A stretch of 64,000 nucleotides of DNA, taken from contig NC_064215.1 in NCBI RefSeq assembly GCF_023101765.2, forward strand, positions 2,418,001 through 2,482,000, in the 5' to 3' direction. Source of the stretch: Spodoptera frugiperda (taxonomy: Eukaryota > Arthropoda > Insecta > Lepidoptera > Noctuidae). Each line of letters begins with the position of its first letter. Positions within the stretch are counted from its first letter, which is position 1. The position numbers and the translations under genes were made by a program. The notes under the pieces are model-generated. The model had not been told where the DNA came from. It worked only from the letters and a program-made list of their open reading frames with translations, and did not search any database. Of this stretch, positions 47,426-59,339 are shown piece by piece.

Positions 47426-47805
47426 TATTCAGGAGGTCCGACTATATTTTTAACATCTTGTATGAGGAAATCACATCTACTTATAAATATGATAGGAACA
47501 ATAGACATCCCCTAAGTCGATTAATTTCTAACAAACATTGAGCAAAGATTTCTTCCCATAGGTATTTATTCCAATTACAGGCAGCATAATAACTAATGAA
47601 CTATGTACATAAATTATTGTTCTACCACACATACTCATAAAATGTACTGTATTTGCAGGAAGGAAGGAAGGAAGAAACAGACATAAACATCCCATACAGG
47701 AAGAAATCACTAATAATTCAACTAATACCACCGACTTAGGTACGTAAACAAATTGTTTATTTCCTTCTATAATACTTAGAATATGGCAGAAATAAATATG
47801 CTTAG

Positions 47806-48069
47806 TTTTTTATGGTATAAGCCGGTAAACGAGCAGACGGATCACCTGATGGTAAGCATTCGCCGCCGCCCATGGACACCCGAAAGACCAGAGGCGTTAC
47901 AAGTGCGTTACCAGCCTTTTGGGGGTTAGAAATTTATGGGTTGTAGTTAAATCGGGAATTAGGAAGATTGGGAAGAACGCGAGCGTTGTTTCACGTCGGT
48001 TTACTGTGAGGCCGTGGTTATCACTCTGGTCTAGCCGGCCCATTCGTACTGAAGCATCTCCCACAGTTA
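47806..48069 (-). mobile_element. Family A SINE
   Basis: TTTTTTATGGTATAAGCCGG, GCCGCCGCCCATGGACACCC and GGGGGTTAGAAATTTATGGG are present. The CCTCCGGTAACCTC block is missing. It then has GCGAGCGTTGTTTCACGTCG and GAGGCCGTGGTTATCACTC. Confidence 0.85.
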
Positions 48070-48330
48070 AATCTATCTATATATCTATTCATTTCTAAAG
48101 AACTATCTAGAGAAGCTAATTTGAAATTAAATGCGAAAAATAATTATGCGTTTATTCCTAAAGCCCCACTTACTCACTTACATTAAAGCTAAAATTACCT
48201 TTAGTTCATTTTATTCTTTATACAAGTAAATTACAAGACATTAACGTTACATCCTTTGCTTAGTAAAATGTGAGTAATCCATTAGTCGGCAGTTTCAATC
48301 GGTATTCATTTCGTTCACAATTTGTTGCAG

Positions 48331-48473
48331 CGACAGCTACGTGTATTAATCGACGCAAGCGCAGCTTCCTTTATGGCCGCGACGTACAGTGGTGCGATGT
48401 TCAATCTGGAATCTGGAAAAAAAGAAATGATTTTAGTTATTATATTGATGGCTGTTGTACGAAATAATATTGG
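48331..48473 (+). other. Candidate internal exon, 143 nt
   Basis: TTCACAATTTGTTGCAG precedes and GTATGT follows at 48474-48479. One plus frame is open throughout (GAMFNLESGKKEMILVIILM is part of it), with a hydrophobic end; a second frame is open to 48464. No family is recognised. The phase does not join the open frame of the next candidate at 48860 through the GTATGT donor. Confidence 0.32.
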
Positions 48474-48650
48474 GTATGTTTTTTTTAATCTATTTATACT
48501 AAGGTGAACATTTAACCAAGTTATAGGGTTATAATTATAGTCAAACCTTCATTAACATGGTTCCAGTGACTGATAGAGTTAAGTAGCCTAATGATTAAAA
48601 AACATGTTTTTTAGCTAAGATTTTCTTATGTAATCGAAGTACCATACTTA

Positions 48651-48766
48651 CCGCCGTACACAGAGTCATTAAATGGTTACTTAGCCCAGTTATTAGCAAT
48701 TTTTCAGAACAAAATCGTTGCTAAGGAATAGTTTATGTAATCATAAAATGTCTCTGAGTACGGCAG
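48651..48766. mobile_element. Near-palindromic MITE, copy 3
   Basis: CCGCCGTACACAGAGTCATT to AATGTCTCTGAGTACGGCAG, 116 bp, flanked by TTA on both sides. Matches copies at 5321 and 26596. Confidence 0.8.
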
Positions 48767-48859
48767 TTATTAACTAGTTGTGTTAAAAGTCCCATGTCAA
48801 TTAGAAACGATACTATTGCCATACAATATTCAATTATATATATTTTTTTATTTACGCAG

Positions 48860-49037
48860 TGCACGTTTCGCCTTGCGGCGCATACGCAGTTACTTTAGCT
48901 CGACAATATAGGTTATTGAATACTGCAGTCGACGTCACGGCAGCCATAGAAAACACCGTTCAATGGAGCAAGGGAAATTGTTTTCACACGACGCCATGCA
49001 CCATGGTGTATGTGTTGCAGTTAAACTGCGAATTATG
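48860..49037 (+). other. Candidate internal exon, 178 nt
   Basis: A strong acceptor (long T-run then TTTACGCAG at 48851-48859) and a GTATGT donor at 49038-49043 bound a stretch open in a single plus frame. That frame reads HVSPCGAYAVTLARQYRLL, then DVTAAIENTVQWSKGNCF, with four Cys residues. Other frames have early stops, which favours real coding sequence. Product unknown; the neighbouring candidate exon at 48331 may belong to the same gene. Confidence 0.4.
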
Positions 49038-49043
49038 GTATGT

Positions 49044-51763
49044 GACGGTCTTTCTAAGTTTTTTTTTAAATGTACCTAATGTAAGTTTATGTATGTAATA
49101 GGTTAGTCTACAAATAATCAGGACTATGAATTATTTTAATTAGGTCATCACCTAACAGAAGAAATGGCTTGGATAATATTATTTTGATTTCTGCAACTTT
49201 GACAGATATAAGAACAAGCTTTGATAGTGTCTCAACCACATCTAGAAAGTTAAAAAATATGCATAAGTTTCATTACATTTCAAAATCAAAAATACAACCG
49301 AGTGCACTCAACTGTAGATCCTTTTAGACAGACATAAAATAGAAACGTCTTATTATTCTCCTAGAAAGACCAACATTTTACCAATTTTAACACACGACCC
49401 GCAACACATACACGTAATGTTTTATGACAGCTGGTACCAAGATAGTGGGAATACCAATATATCTTCAACGTGGACTCTTCCTACATAAAATACCTAATAA
49501 ACCTTGGTTTCAAATAGAAACGTGGGTGAAAAGTTAAAGGTAAACAGTATTGAACAAAACATAAGTGATCGTTTAAATTTAATGTTTCAAAGACTTGCAA
49601 ATGCATTAAAATTTTAAGTAGGTATGTATTATGCAAACTTTTGTTTAGAGGTATTGTTTCTGACGTAGTGAGGGAGAGGCCTTTGTCCAGCAACAGCAGG
49701 GTCCGGATAGCGAAAATGTATTTCTCAACTTTTCCAGAAAATGTACTGCGATGGTAACAAAATACTATACTATAAAAAACTTTATTTCAATTAGGTATAA
49801 TAGGCATTTCTTACAAATTATTCGAGCAAACCTTTGATGCAAGGAATAGGGTAACGATTGAAAAAATATGTGTCCAATATTTTTTCATTACCTAACTGAC
49901 AGACTAAATAGATTTTTAATTTTACATTTTTACATACACTGTCATCATACCTATTGCTTGTGCTAGGAGACTGTAAATAATTGAGCTACTTTTTAGGCTT
50001 TTAAACATACAATCCATTATATTCTGATGTCTTGATGACAATGACTTTACGATAGTTACATTCGTTGATATTATCATACACTGACATAGCATTTACACAC
50101 GAAAAATAAACATTATCATATCATACATAATATTATCATATACGTGGATCTTCTTCACAACCCCAGAACTCATTCATACCTTTTTCAAACACAGTTTTTT
50201 AGAAATTCCCAAAAATGTAATTGACTAAAACTAGAAGGTAATTTCGTTCCGAATAAATAAAGTTTACCATATTAAGTATGTAATTACATGTATATCTTCC
50301 AAGTCACGATAGCTGGGCTATTTGATCAAGACGTTTTATTCAACTGTTTGCTCTCTAAACACTCGTGTTTGAAATCATCAAGTGACTATTGTGGAGAGTA
50401 CAGTAACCGTCAAAAATATGAAGCAGGGCTGATGCTAAAAATATTGGTTAAAATTTTGTGATAGGTATCGAAAATGTTGTACGAATTTTGAAATGCTAAA
50501 CTATATACATATGTTCTTATACTAAAAGAATTAGTAAAAGAAACAATCTATAACCAATTTAGTTAATAAAGAAAGTGCAATGATTTCGAAGGTTCCATAG
50601 ACCTCGATTTTTGTAATTAATAGGATGGCGTTTGGCCACCATCTCGCCAGTAAATGCGGTTCCTAAACTTTTTCTAGAAATGGTTAACTATGTGAAAAAA
50701 AGTCCTTCATTTCTTTAACCAAACATTAGATAAAATGCACTATTTTTTTAGAAAAATATTATTACACACCTTAAGCATGAATGTTTGTGTGTCTGACTGT
50801 ACCTGAGTTTAACATGCTCACATGAAATTTTACACTTAGTTTACGGTTATGCTGCACCGTGGGCGTATGTAAAGATGGAGGGAGCGGCCCAAAGCTATGT
50901 GCTACTAATTCCAAGTGGTTTGTCCATATTTTGGGAGAATATCATCATTTTCATGTCATTACGCAAGTTTACTGAATGAATTTTTGCAAATAAACTGATG
51001 TTTCATTAGGTTAGGCCTGCATTCTTAAGTGGTGTTGTGGGGAAGGGTATTTAATGTCTAAAGACAGGTAATGTGTGTTTATTACAAAAAAATGTTCTTT
51101 TTGAAAATACTTTCGAACTTAAAAAGTCAGTAGATAAATTAGATTAAATATAGTAGAAATCTACTACATTGGTCTTAATCGAAGTCCGAAACTATTTGGG
51201 CTTGTAGCTGCCATATTGTGATCAAAATGAAATGGTCTTGTCAAATCTATTTTTGTATGTTTCTAAGAACCGCGTACGAAGTGAAATAATAAAAAAAGTT
51301 GTAAATATTGTTTCTAGGGCTTCATCTCCGCAAATTAGGATGGAAAAAAGTATTTATAAACGGTCTTGTTTTGATTATTTTTAGAAGTTAAGTAATGAAT
51401 TTAACTGTAGGGGTTACTATGCGGTTCAATTAGGCAAAAATTGATTCAGTACAGAAATAGTAACCATTGGTTGGCTACTGAACCGACCTGAATGAGTGAA
51501 TGGTTAACAGAAGATGTTGCTTGGTTAAAAACTATATTATTATAATCTAGGTTTGAGTGGTGTTGAAACTATCGTATTCTTTTTCTTCTCCTCTAATAAT
51601 ATCTTCTAATTAATTTCGTTGTGGGATCTAAGACAGTCATTCATGTCTCAGACGCGCCGGACTTCAGTGTTCCGGTGTTTTCATGGTTGTATCTACTATA
51701 GATCCTGGCTTACAGGAGTTGCAGCGGTATGAGAGGTTGTGTCGGACTTGTCCCATAAAAATA
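49044..51763. other. Mostly AT-rich, a few retroelement scraps
   Basis: No gene. 49670-49700 is an RTE tail scrap (GAGGCCTTTGTCCAGCAACA). 50622-50650 (ATGGCGTTTGGCCACCATCT) is in reverse complement the sequence just after the jockey-like tail stop at 17590. 51590-51740 repeats 44080-44215 in inverse orientation. Confidence 0.5.
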
Positions 51764-51880
51764 GGTTTGAGGGAGTGTCAGGGTCTTACTGACTAAGAAC
51801 CACTACATGCCTACTTGTGCTTTTCGAGATGGAGCCGCGGTAAACCCGCTAGGTAGTCCGCAGTTCTGGGTTGGGCGCTG
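51764..51880 (-). mobile_element. Family B SINE, partial
   Basis: TTTGAGGGAGTGTCAGGGTC, CTTTTCGAGATGGAGCCGCG, GTAAACCCGCTAGGTAGTCC and GCAGTTCTGGGTTGGGCGC. The A-rich 3' end is lost. Confidence 0.75.
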
Positions 51881-52116
51881 TCACTATACTAAGTCAATCT
51901 TTATTTTCTTAGCACCATAGTACATAGCTTTGCTGACTGTACATAATGTAAAGTAATTAAGAAAGCACATTAATACTTGACTCCCAAATACAAGACAGAG
52001 TTGCTTGCTTGGCGAATATATTGTATCTTGGCTTTTCTTAATCCTTTTTGAGGTCCAAGTTACAAACTACAGGTAGTAGTATACCTAAATATTTATTATG
52101 CATCTATTGTTCATAT

Positions 52117-52287
52117 TTTCTCTTTCTCTTTCTCTTTCTCTTTCTCTTTCTCTTTCTCTTTCTCTTTCTCTTTCTCTTTCTCTTTCTCTTTCTCTTTCTC
52201 TTTCTCTTTCTCTTTCTCTTTCTCTTTCTCTTTCTCTTTCTCTTTCTCTTTCTCTTTCTCTTTCTCTTTCTCTTTCTCTTTCTCTTT
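52117..52287. repeat. (CTTTCT)n microsatellite, ~28 units
   Basis: An uninterrupted pure polypyrimidine hexamer array of about 171 bp, followed by a degenerate T/C-rich stretch to about 52325. Two frames across it give artificial Leu-Phe or Leu-Ser polymers and are not genes. Confidence 0.97.
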
Positions 52288-52325
52288 ACTTTTTTCTCTT
52301 TTCTCTTTACTCTTTTCTTTGTTTT

Positions 52326-53548
52326 CTCACATGGTGGAGCACTGTAAACAGTCTAGAGCGGTTTTCTGCCAAACAATTTTGTTAAAGTATTTTATCGCTT
52401 AACGCTTGTACCAAACACCATACCTTATTCATTTATAACCACCAAATTATATTTGCCAATAGCCATAAATTCTTTATGGCTTGTAGTTAATTTATGTAAG
52501 TAACACACCATTAATTATTATGAAAACATTCTTAAGTATCGTTTGTCTTACTTAATGATATTTTCAGTTTGGTTTGAAGGGAACTTAATTTATATTTTGC
52601 CTTAGGCAAAGAATTTGGCGTGTGTAACATACATGAATGTGACAATAGGTAATTTCTTGAAGGGTTAATCATGTTGAGGGCCTTTGGTGTTTTGATAACT
52701 TCGACCAACTGCTGCAGAATGTGTTATGGTGTTTTTCAACCAGAGATGTGCTATGTAGCTATGTTACAAAGATGTAATAGCTAAGCTGTTAAACTATGTT
52801 ATGAAAGAGTATTTCAAATAAGAACTAGTTTACTCATTAGTAACTTTGTAAGTTTAATGTAATAAGATTAATTTATTCCCCAAAAAAAAAAAAAAACTTA
52901 AAACAAACAATATAAAAGGCATTCTTCTTTCAAAAGCCATTCTTCTTTCAAAAGTCTCGTCAATGATGCATTTAGGGATGGCTCGAACGCTTAATTACCT
53001 TTCAAACTCAATTTTATCTATTGTCTGTCTAATTGTCAAGTGTAATCTATTGCATCTGGCTAAATATGCCCATGCGCACGATGGGTAGTGTTAAATTCGC
53101 CTGAGGCTTTGAAAGCACCTGTTTTGATGGACATACTTGTTGACGTGTGTGTGTGTGTCTACTGTGTAGTTTGAAATAAGCATGTGTTAAATTTTTTTGG
53201 TTTTTGTTTTTTTCTTTTTGGACCCTTAAGTTCGGACATTGGGTTGGTTAAAGTCCTTTTGTGTAATAGTTTGGTACTTTTCGCTAGTTAGGCATGTTAT
53301 GAGATCCAATTAATAGAGTAAGCTGTATGCCATATATCTGTTCCAATGCCATGAAGACAGAAACTAAACTTAAAATGAATTGAGTGCGCAATGGTCGCCG
53401 CATTAGTTATCGCCATTTGTTCATGCTCAAGGGCCCTGGCGTGGCTGAAACTGGTTGAGTATTTTTGCCGAACATCAACGCGCGTGAGATATACCTTTTT
53501 ATTGTCGACGTTTAGCCGCCATCTAATTTTAATATCTCGCTTTCAGTG
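52326..53548. other. Intergenic
   Basis: No gene. A short tandem duplication ATTCTTCTTTCAAAAG occurs twice at 52921-52955. A patch at 53395-53480 is GC-richer (GGTCGCCGCATTAG, GGGCCCTGGCGTGGCTG), without a supported frame. Confidence 0.4.
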
Positions 53549-53690
53549 ATGATGCGGCCTACGATAGAGTGCGTCTACCCATGAGCAACCTATTCACTCG
53601 GGCCTTGCAGACACCCAGGTTATACCCCTTAAGGAAACACAGACTCCGGCAAAGAATTCCACTCCTTACCAGTTCGCACAAGTACCTAAC
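53549..53690 (-). pseudogene. Jockey-like LINE ORF2 tail
   Basis: The minus strand reads LVRTGKEWNSLPESVFP, then a frameshift, then YNLGVCKARVNRLLMGRRT and a stop. It is the same family as 17348-17617, truncated on both sides. Confidence 0.75.
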
Positions 53691-56360
53691 TAAATCAATT
53701 AAATATCTCACTCTCACAAATCAATATATAACTTTTAACACTAAATCTTGCATCTTCATCAAACCAGGGTTAAACTCTAAAGGTTAACCCTAAAACCTCA
53801 CCATCGTTAAGTTACATAATAAAATGCCTACTACGAAATCAAGCTAATCGTTTTATTGATTCTGTCTTAAAATGGTTGTGTTAAAAGGCTTATTATGCCA
53901 AGTAATAAACTGTTTACATATACGCCTCATTTACGATGAAGACGCCATATTTGTTATGTATGACGCATTTAAAATGTTGCCAGTGTAGTACATAATTATG
54001 CACATAATATCACATAATATGTGACACTGTGAGTGCGGAAAAAAAGTAAACCCCTCAATTTTTTTAAGCCAGGTTATATCCCTAAATCCTTACCCAAGTC
54101 TGAATAATACTATGCTGAAATCTGCATCAAAATCAGTTCAGCCAAACGCGAAAATCTCCTTTTTTGAAGCCAGTTTAAAATACACTAAATTGTAACACCC
54201 CCAAAGTCAGGTAATAAATACTAACTTTTCCATCCGAGACATCTTAACCAGAATCAAACTATACCAAAAGCATCAACCAATCAATCGTCCATTAAAATAA
54301 TTGAATCTACGCTCAAAATTAAATAAAACTAAAGTATTAATCAATCAATAACTATGTCTGTTGAGGTGTAGATGTATCACTGTCACTTCGTATATTAATT
54401 AAAATTACTATGTAATTGCATCTCTACTTATTAGAAACTTTCGGCTACTGACAGATAAAAAAAAACAAAAAATAACAAGTATGAAGTATTATACCTACGC
54501 TCTTCCTCCGTCTATCAAATTGGTTAGTTACCTACTGTTTTTTTTTAGTTTCTCATAGTATAAAAATTTAATTAATTATATTATTTTGGCTATTGACAGT
54601 TCGTAATTTGTTTTTTTTTTTGTTATTAATTACACTTAAAAATATATATATTACTCTTAATTCTTGAAGTGCTTCCGTTAATTTCATTCGAATAAAATAT
54701 TACGAAACTAGGTAATAGAAAAAGTCAAAGAGTTTTTTATGGAACAAGCCCGCCATAACCGTTTTTATGGGGTGGGTCTTATGTGTGAACTGTTATACTT
54801 ACTTCCAATAATAGGTATGGCAAAACACCTACAAACGCAAACAAATTAAGAATTATGAAAAACAGTCCAGCAGTTTTCGAGATACACACACACGTCATTT
54901 TCAAACAAAAAAAAAAGAAAATGTGTAATGTAAACCGCTGACATCTACCAAACCCTACACAGACAGACAGATAGTTAATTAAAATACTAATTTACTTAGT
55001 TACCTGAAAATGGCATTTTCTCACATCATGTTAAAGTGGTGTTAAACTTTTATAGCCGCTTCATACACCGTTGTAAGCCTTAAAATTTTATTACTTAGGC
55101 ATTAATTTGTGTGCAACCAATAAAAACCCTTTTATTCGTTGCCTAAGTGCTGGGACGTCATCAATTTGTCTAGTTTATCATTTAACTATGAACAAAACCG
55201 TATAATAGTTTACACAATTCAAATTTTATCACTTACAATTCAATGATGTGAGCGTAATTTGTAGTTCTTATGTATTTGTAGTTGTTATTATAGGTGTCTG
55301 ACACAATACAATTAAATATTAAAACGTAAATAGAAAGTTGAAAATTGAAAAATCTTCGAAATAATAAATTCTATGTGAACAGCTCCATGTACCTTGACCA
55401 CAAAAGAGCTGTAATGTTGTAGGTTGTCTAGAAATGTTATGGACATGCGGCACCTATTGCAATGCGCCATTTGTAAAGGGTGCTCAAATTTGCTTAAAGA
55501 GAACAATGCACTTTTGGCTTAAGTACTGGGCCTATTTCGCTCATTTTTCTTATATTGTCAGCCAAGATATTGAAAAGATGTGGCTTAAATTAAGTCATAT
55601 GCGTTTTTTCCATACGATATTAAAAAATATAAAGAATTAACAATTTAATTATAAACTAGACCTCCATAAAAAACATAACAAAGCACTTGGTTTAAAGCTT
55701 AACTTTTTATAGCTAATAGAAAAGAATATGAATAACTTTAAAAACTATTAATACATGACATTTTATACTTTCTAACCTATCCCACTTTACACACAAAAAG
55801 CTGCGAGTTTATGTATGTGTTTAAGTATGTAATAACCGCAAAGAAATTAGCTTCAAACGATAAAAAAAAAACATTGTAAAAAAATATGAATGTCAACCGT
55901 AAGGGTTTTAACCACGACATTTGACATTAACTAGCGACCATTAATAACAGTTATGTTAACAAAATACGATGTTAAAAAAAAACCTTAAAATATCCATTGA
56001 AGAAATTCGTTGAAAACTATTTATGACTTTCGAAAAATCATAACTCAGACTTCGTTCGCGCGTTAATTGATAAAAAACTGAACTTTATCTTCTATTTAAT
56101 TAGGGTCAATAGGTATAGCATAGAATAAATTCAATTTTTAAATACACCTGTTTCGATAAATTTGTGAGTAACTATACAATGGTACAAGCAGGTGTAAGCC
56201 ATGTATGCACCTTGACTGTTTTTTCACAAAAAAGTCCGTTAAAACGACGTTTTTTCGGTTCGATTTTCGTAATTTAAATTTGGAACCGTGAAGATGGCCG
56301 ACTAGATGACGTATTTATTAATTCGTTTGGACGGCGAGCCGAGCCGTTTCTTGTTGGCAG
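53691..56360. other. AT-rich stretch without genes
   Basis: No supported gene. 54050-54190 carries CTGCATCAAAATCAGTTCAG and related phrases shared with 5270-5300. Frames at 55312-55640 on both strands are short and without features. Confidence 0.4.
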
Positions 56361-56363
56361 TCG

Positions 56364-56460
56364 TAATCGATTTGAGAAATCGATTTTATTATAATCGATT
56401 GTGATTGTGAGGGCTCTCGATGTGAGATGCGCTGATTAATTTACTATTATGAAATCGATT
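56364..56460. promoter_or_regulatory. AATCGAT motif cluster
   Basis: Four AATCGAT words lie within 97 bp (near 56365, 56379, 56393 and 56453), and the first three are spaced about 14 bp apart. ATCGAT is bound by Cut/Onecut homeodomain proteins, among others. The cluster is just downstream of a GC-richer patch (56320-56360). Enhancer function is inference. Confidence 0.3.
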
Positions 56461-56589
56461 ATCAACGGTTCGGGAGAGAAGGGATAAAAAAACGTAATTC
56501 ACCTATTTTGTTATGATATTAAAGGAGATCGAAAGTGTGACTGGTATACTAAAATGTTCGATTACATCTAAGATAGTGTAAAATAACAT

Positions 56590-56767
56590 GGGGGCCTACT
56601 TTAATTCAACGAAAAACTAAGTTTTGCCCGAAACTTCGCAGATTGCATACTACAATTCTATTTATTGCGAATTTTCGTGAACTAAAATGAACGAATTTAG
56701 TAAATCAATAAAACCTACGGCCGAAAATTAAACGAAACTTCGGATTCGAGAACCGGAGTAGGCCCCC
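56590..56767. mobile_element. Small TIR element (178 bp)
   Basis: GGGGGCCTACT at 56590-56600 is the exact reverse complement of 56757-56767. Inner sequences are loosely inverted too (CGAAACTTCG occurs on both sides). No coding capacity and no obvious target duplication; a MITE-type element is the best reading. Confidence 0.6.
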
Positions 56768-57245
56768 TGATTTTTAATATGAATGGTGACGGGGTATGCA
56801 AATTAAAAACCTATTAAAAATCAGCTGACTTAGATGATAAAATTCTTTTTATCCCACGGAAACGCAAGCAAAGCACTGGCAGAAGTTAGTGTAGGATATA
56901 AACCTTTTACCTAATAATTTCACAGCTTAGTTGGACAATGGAGATCAATGCCTATAAGCTGCTTTTCTGCCTACACAATAACTATATTAAAGCGTGAAGT
57001 TTAGTGCATTGTAGATAAATAAAGGCTGTAGGCGTACGATTGAGAGCAATCTTATATAATAGTAATCCATATTGCAGGTTCATGTTGAATTCATGAGGAT
57101 TTTGACAAATTAAGGTGGTTAAGGTAAGTAGGGTTTTTAACTAAGCTGCTGCCTACATGGAACAAGACTAGGACATTGTACCTGCACTTCGGTTGAAGCC
57201 AAGTAGTAGACGCAACTACTGAATATCATTGTGATTGTGTGAGCT
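56768..57245. other. Intergenic
   Basis: Nothing recognised. Confidence 0.35.
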
Positions 57246-57525
57246 AACGAATCACCTGATGGTAAGCAACCGCCGCCGCCCATGGACACCCGAAACACCA
57301 GAGGTGTTACAAGTTCGTTGCAGACCTTTTGGGGGTTAGGTATTTACGGGTTGTTGGGGAATAGAGGATTGGGAAGATTAGGAAGGAGGGTAATTGGACC
57401 TCCGGTAACCTCGCTCACATAACGGAGCACTACGCAAGCGTTGTTTCACGTCGGTTTTCTGTGAGGCTGGTATAAATCTGGTTCAACTGGCCCATTCGTG
57501 CCAAGGCATGGCTCTCCCACACTTA
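57246..57525 (-). mobile_element. Family A SINE, 3'-clipped
   Basis: Begins abruptly at ACGAATCACCTGATGGTAAG, so the ATAAGCC and A-rich end are missing. It is then complete through GTTACAAGTTCGTTGC, CCTCCGGTAACCTCGCTCAC and GGCATGGCTCTCCCACACTT. Confidence 0.85.
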
Positions 57526-57981
57526 AATATTGATGTTCTCATAAGCTACCATTCTTGAAATCACTAAATTTAATGTGTCCCAATATCCATTTATGATGCG
57601 CGAATCAAAACCTCTCCACAGTCGTGCTTGCGCCTAATCAACGAGTCATATGGGATAACTAATGTCGTGTAAAACCATGTAAACTTATAAGACAATGAGA
57701 ATTTCCTGGACATAGAAACATAGTATTTGGTTCCAATGTAACCCCATATTCGTGTAGTCAGCAATAGACTACAGGTTAAACGTGTAATCCGTATTAGTAA
57801 TAGATTCTTACGTAAGATTAATTACAATTAATGAGCCTTACATAGGTACGGTATGTATAAAGTTACTGCGTTTATCATTGTTTAATCGTTCGCTTTGTGT
57901 TGCTTTGTTGTGTTAGAATTTAAAATTAGTTATTCGAGGGAATTTGGACATGAAGCTCCATATTAAAATACATGTGTGAAA
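57526..57981. other. Intergenic
   Basis: Nothing recognised. Confidence 0.35.
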
Positions 57982-57989
57982 GCAGTCCT

Positions 57990-58225
57990 GTTTTTTTTTA
58001 TGATGACTGGGTGATATCTTCAAAAGGCGCTTAGTTTTATTAGGAGAAAGACTAGGGAGTGTGGGATTTTAGCTCACTAAAACAACCCCGGTGGCCACCA
58101 TCAGTAGCGATTAGGGCAACCGAGTACCCTAATTAGACCTGCTCCGGAGTCCCTATGGTGCAACGCCTGTTACGGCACATCCCTAGGGAAACGTTGTCTC
58201 CCAGTTGCCTCACTGTGGTGTGATG
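57990..58225 (-). mobile_element. Retroposon with 8-bp TSD, family F
   Basis: A 236-bp insertion bounded by GCAGTCCT at 57982-57989 and 58226-58233. On the minus strand it starts CATCACACCACAGTGAGG and ends in an A-run of nine. It carries CCATAGGGACTCCGGAGCAG. It looks like a further SINE family, seen once here. Confidence 0.75.
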
Positions 58226-58438
58226 GCAGTCCTATTAAGCAAATTGATAGCAGATTCATATGCATTAAATAATAAAAATATTACCATCTTTACTCTTAGC
58301 GCGGGAGTCGGGAATCGACTAAAGAACTAAACATTTATTGAAAAGACCGAGCAACAGCGCTCTCGCGCCCTGATGAACCATCTTTTGAACTACGATCACC
58401 AGCTAGTCTGTTAAAGGAGAATATTATTTTATACACAT

Positions 58439-58505
58439 AACCTAACGCCTGTCTCCCATGGGAGAAGGCAGAGACAATGGAACGCCAAAAGCTACGATTC
58501 TTTCT
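58439..58505 (-). pseudogene. LINE C-terminal remnant, second RTE-like type
   Basis: The minus strand reads KNRSFWRSIVSAFSHGRQA, the same C-terminal block as at 19737-19870. Only this block is left. Confidence 0.6.
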
Positions 58506-59299
58506 TACCTCTTTCTTAAGAGTATTATAAACCTTCGTTATTATGTAAGAAAACTCATAGACCAGCTGTGGACTTTAGATGGTAACAATATTATAACATC
58601 ATACTATAAAACATTATTTTAATAAACCAATTAGAACTCAAATTTACTCTTCCCTCTTACAAAACCCCTTTCAAAAGAAGTTATATTATAACACCTTCAA
58701 TTAGCATTGACTAGCCAATGATAAATCAATTCAAGTACTCCAGGACTTTCCATATAACATAACGGTTAACACATAATTCATGGGACTAGCAGCACTGTGA
58801 GTTGTCACGTTAAGTTTTATAGGGAGGGCAAAGATCGTGGTATTTATGCACCTTATGGAAAATCTAACTTTAGTTTTCAACTTGTAGAAATGATATATGG
58901 GGTATTGAAGGCAGAATTTTAATGTGGGATTTTGTTTATGGGTGGCTGTGTGTCTTGGAGTGAATTGATTAGGGTTTTGCATAGAAATTAATGTTGGAAG
59001 GTAAAGTTTGTAGCCATGGTTAAGTTACTGGCTAACTTTAGTTGTTGCTCTGTTCAAGATTTTGACCTTTTATGTGAGAAAATCAGATAGATCTTGTAAC
59101 AACTAGAATCAGTTTGATCACTAAGGAGTTTCGCCTCTCTATTAAGCCCTTGACTACCATCAGAAAACTGTTGGAAGCAAATTCTCAACTAACTCCAGTC
59201 AACAGTTACCTACGTGGCAATTAACGTGTTAATCAATCAAGAGAATTTATTTCCTAACCTTATTAAGCGTAAAAACAATTGATAATAATCCTTAAAGGC
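58506..59299. other. Intergenic
   Basis: A minus frame of 83 codons at 58731-58982 is Thr/Asn/His-rich with no recognised domain. Nothing else stands out. Confidence 0.3.
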
Positions 59300-59339
59300 T
59301 TTGCTACACGTAACATGACCACCTAAAACAGCCATTACA

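Noticed and set aside
47224..47541. 105-codon plus-strand frame
   Set aside because: Its first two thirds is subfamily A2 SINE sequence; no independent coding signal.
52048..52385. Two ~95-codon plus-strand frames
   Set aside because: They are translations of the CTTTCT microsatellite, giving Leu-Phe and Leu-Ser polymers.
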